From: Dehalococcoidales bacterium
Lineage (GTDB): Bacteria > Chloroflexota > Dehalococcoidia > Dehalococcoidales > RBG-16-60-22
Assembly: GCA_030606585.1 (NCBI GenBank)
Contig: JAUWGD010000025.1
Location: 1-16,261, forward strand
DNA: 16,261 nucleotides
Direction of reading: 5' to 3'
In this document: in pieces, positions 11,905 through 16,261 of the stretch
Numbering within the stretch: position 1 is the stretch's first letter
Layout of the letters: each line of letters opens with the position of its first letter
Program-made: the position numbers and the translations under genes
Notes under the pieces: generated by a model
Told to the model about the DNA's origin: nothing
Database searches by the model: none
What the model saw: only the letters and a program-made list of their open reading frames with translations

Positions 11905-14904
11905 ATGAGCTGGCTGACGAAAATCGCGCTGAAAAAAAGATGGCTGACCTTTCTTATCGTCGCCATCGTGACCGGTGTTTCCATCTGGTCAACCCTCTCC
12001 CTCCAGATGGAGCTGATTCCGGATATAGAACTGCCGGTGACGAGTGTCATCACTGTGTACCCCCAGGCCAAACCCGAAACGGTGATGAACGACGTCACCA
12101 TCAAGGTGGAAAGCGCCATCTCCGGCCTGAAAGGAGTCGACCACATCGTATCGACGGCCTCGGAGGGTGCCACCTTCACGTTCGCGATGTTCGATTACGG
12201 CACGGACATGGCGGAAACGAACCGCCTGATTGAGGAGAATCTGGCGGCACTCGATCTGCCGGCCGAGGTGCGCAACCTGCCGCTGGCCATGCCGCAGTTG
12301 AAAGAAAATCCTCAGCTCTATGCCATCGACATGAACCTCATGCCGGTGGTCGTCCTCAGTCTCACCGGTGACCTGCCGCCCGGCGAGCTGGAACATATAG
12401 CCGTAACGCAGATAATGCCGGCGCTGGAACAGGTGGAAGGCGTCTACCATGTGAGCATCGAAGGCGGCAGCAGCCAGCAGGTCCTCGTCAACCTCGACCC
12501 CCGGCTGCTGAATGATGCCGGAATATCAATGTCCGGTGTTGCCGCGGCGCTTTCCAGCCAGGGATACGACTCGATAGCCCAACTTGAAGATACCGCCCTC
12601 GGCGCCGATACCATGCTCAAGGACATCGGCAGCGTGGAACTCGGACTCCCACCGGCTTCCTCCATCAGCCGCACCAACGGGAAGACCGGCGTGACCATCA
12701 ACATTCAGAAGGAAGCCGATTCCAACACCGTGTTCGTGGCCAATGCCGTCATGGCGGAGGTCGAGGGAATTGAAGCGTCTCTTCCCACCGATGTGACCCT
12801 TTACACGGTCATGGACCAGTCTGAGTACATCGAGACCAGTATCGGCGACTTGAGCCGCAACGCGCTCATCGGCTTTGGCCTGGCCGTTGTTGTCGTCTTT
12901 TTCTTCCTGATGACCTTCCGGGCTTCGCTGGTGACGGCCGTCTCCATACCGCTGAGTATCCTGGTCGGTTTTCTCATCATGCGCTTCCTCGGCATTACCA
13001 TCAACCTGCTCACCCTGAGCGCGATGGCGATAGTTGTCGGGCGCGTTATCGATAATAGCATCGTCGTCCTTGAGGTCATTTACCGTAAGATGCAGGACGG
13101 CGAGCCTTACCGCACCGCCGCCCTTGACGGCGTAAAGGAAGTGGCCGCCCCCATCACGTCGTCAACGCTGGCCACCGTGGTCATATTTATCCCCGTCGCC
13201 TTTGTCGGCGGTATCGTCGGGGAGATGTTCATTCCCTTTGCCCTGACGATGACGGCAGCCCTCGTCGCTTCCCTCATTGTCGCCCTGATGGTTATCCCTC
13301 CCCTCTCCAACTTCCCGGTAGTCAAGAAAGACGGCAAGGGAGACGCGCACACCTGGTACCAGCGTCTGTACCTGCCCTTGCTGAAATGGTCGCTGGCGCA
13401 CCGGGCGCTGACACTGGTGATTGCCGCTGTCCTCTTCTTCGGGAGTTTCGCGCTGGTGCCGGTCATCGGCACGAGCTTCATGCCCACAATGGGCGAGAAG
13501 ATGCTGACGGTGGAGGTAGCCATGCCGCGCGGCACCGACCTTACCACGACGGAGGAGGCCGTTATCAAGGTGGAAAAAGTGCTCGTTACCCACCCGGACA
13601 TTGAAACGCTCCAGACGACAGCCGGGACATCCGGGTCCATTTCGGGCGGGTTCATGGCCATGGGAGGCGTCGGGGACAGCACGGCCAGCATCATGGTCGT
13701 CCTCGACCGCGAAGCCGACATGGAACTGACCGCCGCCGACGTGCGTGAAGGCCTCACCGGCATCGTCCCCGGAGCGGATATCACCGTCACCACCGGGCAG
13801 GCAATGTCCAGCGGAATGACGGGCTCCGGCGTGGATATTTCCGTCCGCGGCGATAATTACGAAGACCTGGCCACGGCGGCTCAGCAACTTTATGCCGAAC
13901 TGGCCGATGTAGATGGAATCGCCGAACTGGAACTGGGACTGGCCACCGTTGAGCCCAAGCTCGATATTACCCCGGATTCCGCCAAGCTGATGTCCTCCGG
14001 CCTGCCCATGGAGCAGCTCGCTCAGATGCAGCAGGACTTCTTCCTGATGCAGATGGGGAGCACCGTGTCACAGGCTACCGTAAACGGGCATACCTACGAG
14101 GTCTATTTGAACGGTATAGCCCAGCACCTGGATAGCGCCGAGATAGCCCGCGAACTGAGAGTTGGCTTCCCGCAGTCCGTCAAGCTGGGTGATATCGCCG
14201 TCGTGGAACTGGGTGAACAACAGACCAATATCCAGCGCATCGACGAGAAGCTGGCTGCCAGTATCACCGCCAGCATCACCGCGAGGGATATCGGCGCCGT
14301 CAACCGGGCCGTCCAGGAACAGATAGACTCCCTGCCCGTCGCTCCCGGCGTGGATATCTCCCAGGGCGGGATGATGGAGATGATGCAGGAGGCATTCTCC
14401 GGCATGTTCATCGCCATCATCATAGCCATCGTACTGGCATTCGCCGTCATCGCCGTGACGTTCCGGTCGCTGCTGACGCCCGTCGTCATCATGATAAGCC
14501 TGCCGCTGGCATCCATCGGGGCGCTGCTAGGCCTGCTATTTGCCGGGCAGACGCTGGGGATTTCGGCCATGATGGGCGTGCTGATGCTGGTCGGCATCGT
14601 GCTGACCAATGCCATCGTGCTGATCCACCTCGTTGAACGCCTGCGCAAGCAGGGCATGAGCACGCATGACGCCCTCGTGGAATCGGGCCGGACAAGGATG
14701 CGCCCCATCCTGATGACGGCGCTGACCACCATGATTGCCATGCTGCCGCTGGCGCTGGGGCTGGGAGAAGGCACCATTCTCTCCGCGGAGCTTGCCATCG
14801 TCGTCATCGGCGGGCTGTTCAGCTCCACCCTGCTGACGTTGCTGGTCATCCCGGTGATGTACAGCCTGTCCAAGGGGATGCGGCGTCAGAAAACGGCGGG
14901 CTAG
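11905..14904 (+). CDS. RND-superfamily efflux permease (HAE1/AcrB-like)
   Basis: A 999-aa inner-membrane transporter with the two-fold RND layout. TM1 is at about 12-30, a first extracytoplasmic porter region follows, and TM2-TM6 lie at about 320-466. TM7 is at about 500-522, a second porter region runs to about 830, and TM8-TM12 span about 834-990. The TM4 proton-relay segment reads GRVIDNSIVVLE (379-390): Asp383 is kept, but the second of the usual Asp pair is Asn384. The TM10 region has GIVLTNAIVLI. It should export hydrophobic compounds using the proton gradient. No membrane-fusion protein or outer-membrane channel is coded beside it, as often seen in monoderm bacteria (SwrC-like). Start is at the ATG after AAGGAG. 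Codons are more GC-rich than in the catabolic array, so this unit may have a different history. The substrate is unknown. Confidence 0.9.
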   Translation: MSWLTKIALKKRWLTFLIVAIVTGVSIWSTLSLQMELIPDIELPVTSVITVYPQAKPETVMNDVTIKVESAISGLKGVDHIVSTASEGATFTFAMFDYGTDMAETNRLIEENLAALDLPAEVRNLPLAMPQLKENPQLYAIDMNLMPVVVLSLTGDLPPGELEHIAVTQIMPALEQVEGVYHVSIEGGSSQQVLVNLDPRLLNDAGISMSGVAAALSSQGYDSIAQLEDTALGADTMLKDIGSVELGLPPASSISRTNGKTGVTINIQKEADSNTVFVANAVMAEVEGIEASLPTDVTLYTVMDQSEYIETSIGDLSRNALIGFGLAVVVVFFFLMTFRASLVTAVSIPLSILVGFLIMRFLGITINLLTLSAMAIVVGRVIDNSIVVLEVIYRKMQDGEPYRTAALDGVKEVAAPITSSTLATVVIFIPVAFVGGIVGEMFIPFALTMTAALVASLIVALMVIPPLSNFPVVKKDGKGDAHTWYQRLYLPLLKWSLAHRALTLVIAAVLFFGSFALVPVIGTSFMPTMGEKMLTVEVAMPRGTDLTTTEEAVIKVEKVLVTHPDIETLQTTAGTSGSISGGFMAMGGVGDSTASIMVVLDREADMELTAADVREGLTGIVPGADITVTTGQAMSSGMTGSGVDISVRGDNYEDLATAAQQLYAELADVDGIAELELGLATVEPKLDITPDSAKLMSSGLPMEQLAQMQQDFFLMQMGSTVSQATVNGHTYEVYLNGIAQHLDSAEIARELRVGFPQSVKLGDIAVVELGEQQTNIQRIDEKLAASITASITARDIGAVNRAVQEQIDSLPVAPGVDISQGGMMEMMQEAFSGMFIAIIIAIVLAFAVIAVTFRSLLTPVVIMISLPLASIGALLGLLFAGQTLGISAMMGVLMLVGIVLTNAIVLIHLVERLRKQGMSTHDALVESGRTRMRPILMTALTTMIAMLPLALGLGEGTILSAELAIVVIGGLFSSTLLTLLVIPVMYSLSKGMRRQKTAG

Positions 14905-14927
14905 CCGGGCAGTGTGAAGGAGACCCG

Positions 14928-14987
14928 GGCAGCTTCTTTCAGGATGGAATTATCCAAAGACAGGTCGGCAACCAGCTTCTTGAGACG
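14928..14987 (-). pseudogene. IS3-family transposase OrfA remnant
   Basis: The minus strand encodes RLKKLVADLSLDNSILKEAA, which matches the characteristic end of IS3-family OrfA proteins (the leucine-zipper segment RLKxLVADLSLDxxILKE). Everything upstream (the helix-turn-helix) and the OrfB integrase are missing. The fragment lies directly behind the RND gene's stop codon on the opposite strand. It is the only mobile-element trace in the window. Confidence 0.6.
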
Positions 14988-15007
14988 GGGGAGAGTCGAA
15001 CTACACC
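14982..15007. repeat. Right copy of the 26-nt imperfect direct repeat
   Basis: GAGACGGGGGAGAGTCGAAC followed by TACACC matches 11180-11205 at 22 of 26 positions. It overlaps the truncation point of the IS3 OrfA remnant by six bases, so the repeat and the breakpoint coincide. With the left copy it encloses about 3.8 kb including the AbrB-RND operon. Confidence 0.5.
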
Positions 15008-15139
15008 TGAAACAATTCTTTTATTTACGCAGCATCGACTCTAGACAGTGGTGCTACTAATGCTGGAGTAAGGTCATAAGGCTCCTTTTGTTACCATTAA
15101 CACACTAAAAGATGGACCGTGCGGTGGATTATCTTACAG

Positions 15140-15781
15140 CTAATGCCATAATTCGAGCAGTGTCAACTTGTTTCTAATATCGATGAAGTTATCAAAAGAG
15201 CTCCAGGATACGTGTTCTTCTTTCAATAGCGTAGCTAAGTGGCCCGTGGCGAAGACGTAATTAGCATTACGTGCCGCCTCCAGGTCAGACAGGCCATCCC
15301 CGATATAGATAATACGGTTGTCACGTTTTTTTAGCCAGTTCATATGACTTATCTTAAAACCGTGCTCAATAGTATTTCCATTATGGTCGTGATAGCTAAC
15401 CATGATGCCCTTCTCACTAAACTCGGTTTTCCCACAGTACATTTCGATATCGGACATACCAAGTTCGCTCAGAACAACCTCAATGTAGAAATCAAGCCCA
15501 CTGCTGACGATAACTATGGGAATACCATTCTTCCTACAGTAGCTGACGAATTTCGCGAACCCTGGCCTCACTTCAATATGCTGGCGAACGAATTCCTGAA
15601 GCTTCTCCTCCGGCTCTTTAATGAGTGTAAATTGCAGTTGATTGCTCTGCTCAACGGTTAGACGACCATGAAGATAATCTACGTCAATCTTCCGCCAGTT
15701 ACCGCAGGCATATTTTTCTCTGAGCAAAACACTGAGGTTATTTCTGGTAATGGTGCCATCAAAATCACACTGTATAATCAT
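15140..15781 (-). CDS. HAD-superfamily phosphatase (phosphoserine-phosphatase/MtnX-like)
   Basis: A 213-aa soluble hydrolase with all four HAD motifs. Motif I is CDFDGTITR (5-13; D6 nucleophile, D8 acid/base). Motif II is IVSSG (about 92-96). A lysine in HGFKISHMNWLKK serves as motif III. Motif IV is YIGDGLSDLEAA (about 155-166; Mg2+ ligands D158 and D162). The helical C1-type cap places it with phosphoserine phosphatase and MtnX-like enzymes. It starts 32 nt after the CDP-alcohol phosphatidyltransferase gene, so it may dephosphorylate that enzyme's phosphorylated product (for example a phosphatidylglycerol-phosphate- or inositol-phosphate-type lipid). Methionine salvage (MtnX) is an alternative, but no other salvage gene is nearby. 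The ribosome binding site is weak. Family certain, substrate not. Confidence 0.82.
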   Translation of the reverse strand: MIIQCDFDGTITRNNLSVLLREKYACGNWRKIDVDYLHGRLTVEQSNQLQFTLIKEPEEKLQEFVRQHIEVRPGFAKFVSYCRKNGIPIVIVSSGLDFYIEVVLSELGMSDIEMYCGKTEFSEKGIMVSYHDHNGNTIEHGFKISHMNWLKKRDNRIIYIGDGLSDLEAARNANYVFATGHLATLLKEEHVSWSSFDNFIDIRNKLTLLELWH

Positions 15782-15813
15782 GAGTAATTGCTGTCCGATT
15801 TTAAACTAAATCT

Positions 15814-16261
15814 TTACCGTAGATGGCGGTATGTGAAAATGAGCCTCGAAATTATCATTAGATGAGTCAACGCGGCGATAGCAATAAGGCAGAAGTAGCC
15901 CTGGCCAATAATGGCACCTATCATAACTATGAACAGCCTGATATCTCGTGAGGCCAGGGATAATAAACCTTGGTCGAAATAGTGCCGGAACTCCGCGCTA
16001 ATACGTGCTCGGCTGTAGCTCACTCCAATAGTACCGGCGATGGCAAGAAAGCCGACCAACCAGATATATGGGTATACCTCATTAGAAGCTGACCACATTG
16101 TTAGCCCTAGCAGGATCAGTATATCGGCGTAGCGGTCAAGAATAGAGTCCAGAAAGCCACCAAAGGCAGATGACATACCCTTCAAGCGGGCCAGGCTGCC
16201 ATCAACGCCGTCAATGATTGAAGAAAGCTGGGCAAGCAAACCGGCGGCGATATTCCAGTTG
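15814..16261 (-). CDS. CDP-alcohol phosphatidyltransferase (N-terminus beyond window)
   Basis: The minus-strand frame is open through the window edge; the visible part is about 148 residues ending at the stop at 15814-15816. It contains the complete CDP-alcohol phosphotransferase signature D..DG..AR...(x)G...D...D in IIDGVDGSLARLKG followed by GGFLDSILDRYAD, which binds Mg2+ and the CDP-lipid or CDP-alcohol. Hydrophobic helices follow: YIWLVGFLAIAGTIGVSY, IRLFIVMIGAIIGQGYF and CLIAIAALTHLMIIS. It is an integral membrane enzyme that joins a phospho-alcohol to a CDP-activated partner during phospholipid or inositol-lipid synthesis. The head group cannot be read from this part. It is followed directly by the HAD phosphatase. 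Confidence 0.85.
   Translation of the reverse strand, partial: NWNIAAGLLAQLSSIIDGVDGSLARLKGMSSAFGGFLDSILDRYADILILLGLTMWSASNEVYPYIWLVGFLAIAGTIGVSYSRARISAEFRHYFDQGLLSLASRDIRLFIVMIGAIIGQGYFCLIAIAALTHLMIISRLIFTYRHLR

Noticed and set aside
13107..13887. Long minus-strand open frames opposite the RND gene (also 14103-14873 and others)
   Set aside because: They are mirror frames of a GC-rich coding sequence, with low-complexity Ser/Thr/Met-rich or Gly/His/Asp-rich composition, no ribosome binding site and no recognisable domain.
15344..15661. 105-aa plus-strand frame inside the HAD phosphatase
   Set aside because: The minus strand has all four HAD motifs; the plus frame is a shadow with no ribosome binding site.
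1..16261. CRISPR array, prophage or defence system
   Set aside because: No regularly spaced repeats, cas-like, integrase, capsid or nuclease genes are visible; the only mobile trace is a 60-nt IS3 OrfA fragment.

Overview
The window looks like part of the genome of an anaerobic bacterium. The main reason is a gene cluster built around molybdenum enzymes of the pyrogallol-phloroglucinol transhydroxylase type, known from fermenters of trihydroxybenzenes. Strong GGAGG ribosome binding sites, an RND permease with no adaptor or outer-membrane partner beside it, and intermediate base composition would fit a Chloroflexota (Dehalococcoidia-like) or Bacillota genome. That assignment is an inference with low to moderate confidence; no rRNA or tRNA gene is present to settle it.

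Region 1 (1-9657, all plus strand) is a catabolic gene array. It opens with the last 53 codons of a transhydroxylase-like large subunit and its iron-sulfur small subunit. These are followed by an SDR oxidoreductase, a RidA-fold protein, a Cyclase-family (PF04199) metal hydrolase, a small cupin, a two-domain cupin, a family III CoA-transferase, a second SDR, a broken third SDR, and a complete second transhydroxylase-like large subunit (858 aa). Read as a pathway, the parts are ring-hydroxyl transfer (Mo enzyme), ring reduction (SDR), hydrolytic ring opening (Cyclase family), oxidation of the hydroxy acid (second SDR) and CoA activation (CoA-transferase). That is the logic of anaerobic pyrogallol/phloroglucinol degradation. 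The true substrate is unknown, and one active-site position of the complete large subunit differs from the characterised enzyme.

Region 2 (9686-10768, minus strand) is a 360-aa protein made of two tandem copies of one cupin module. It converges on the large subunit with a 28-nt gap.

Region 3 (about 10770-11500) is AT-rich, has no intact gene and shows degraded coding fragments. Region 4 (11502-14904) is a more GC-rich unit: a well-formed sigma70-type promoter overlapped by palindromic operators, an AbrB/MazE-like regulator and a 999-aa RND permease. The block is flanked by a 26-nt imperfect direct repeat (22/26 matches), and the right copy abuts an IS3-family transposase OrfA remnant, so it may have been mobilised.

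Region 5 (15140-16261, minus strand) is unrelated housekeeping or lipid metabolism: a CDP-alcohol phosphatidyltransferase (cut by the window end) followed by a HAD-family phosphatase, probably acting in sequence on a phospholipid or polar-lipid headgroup.
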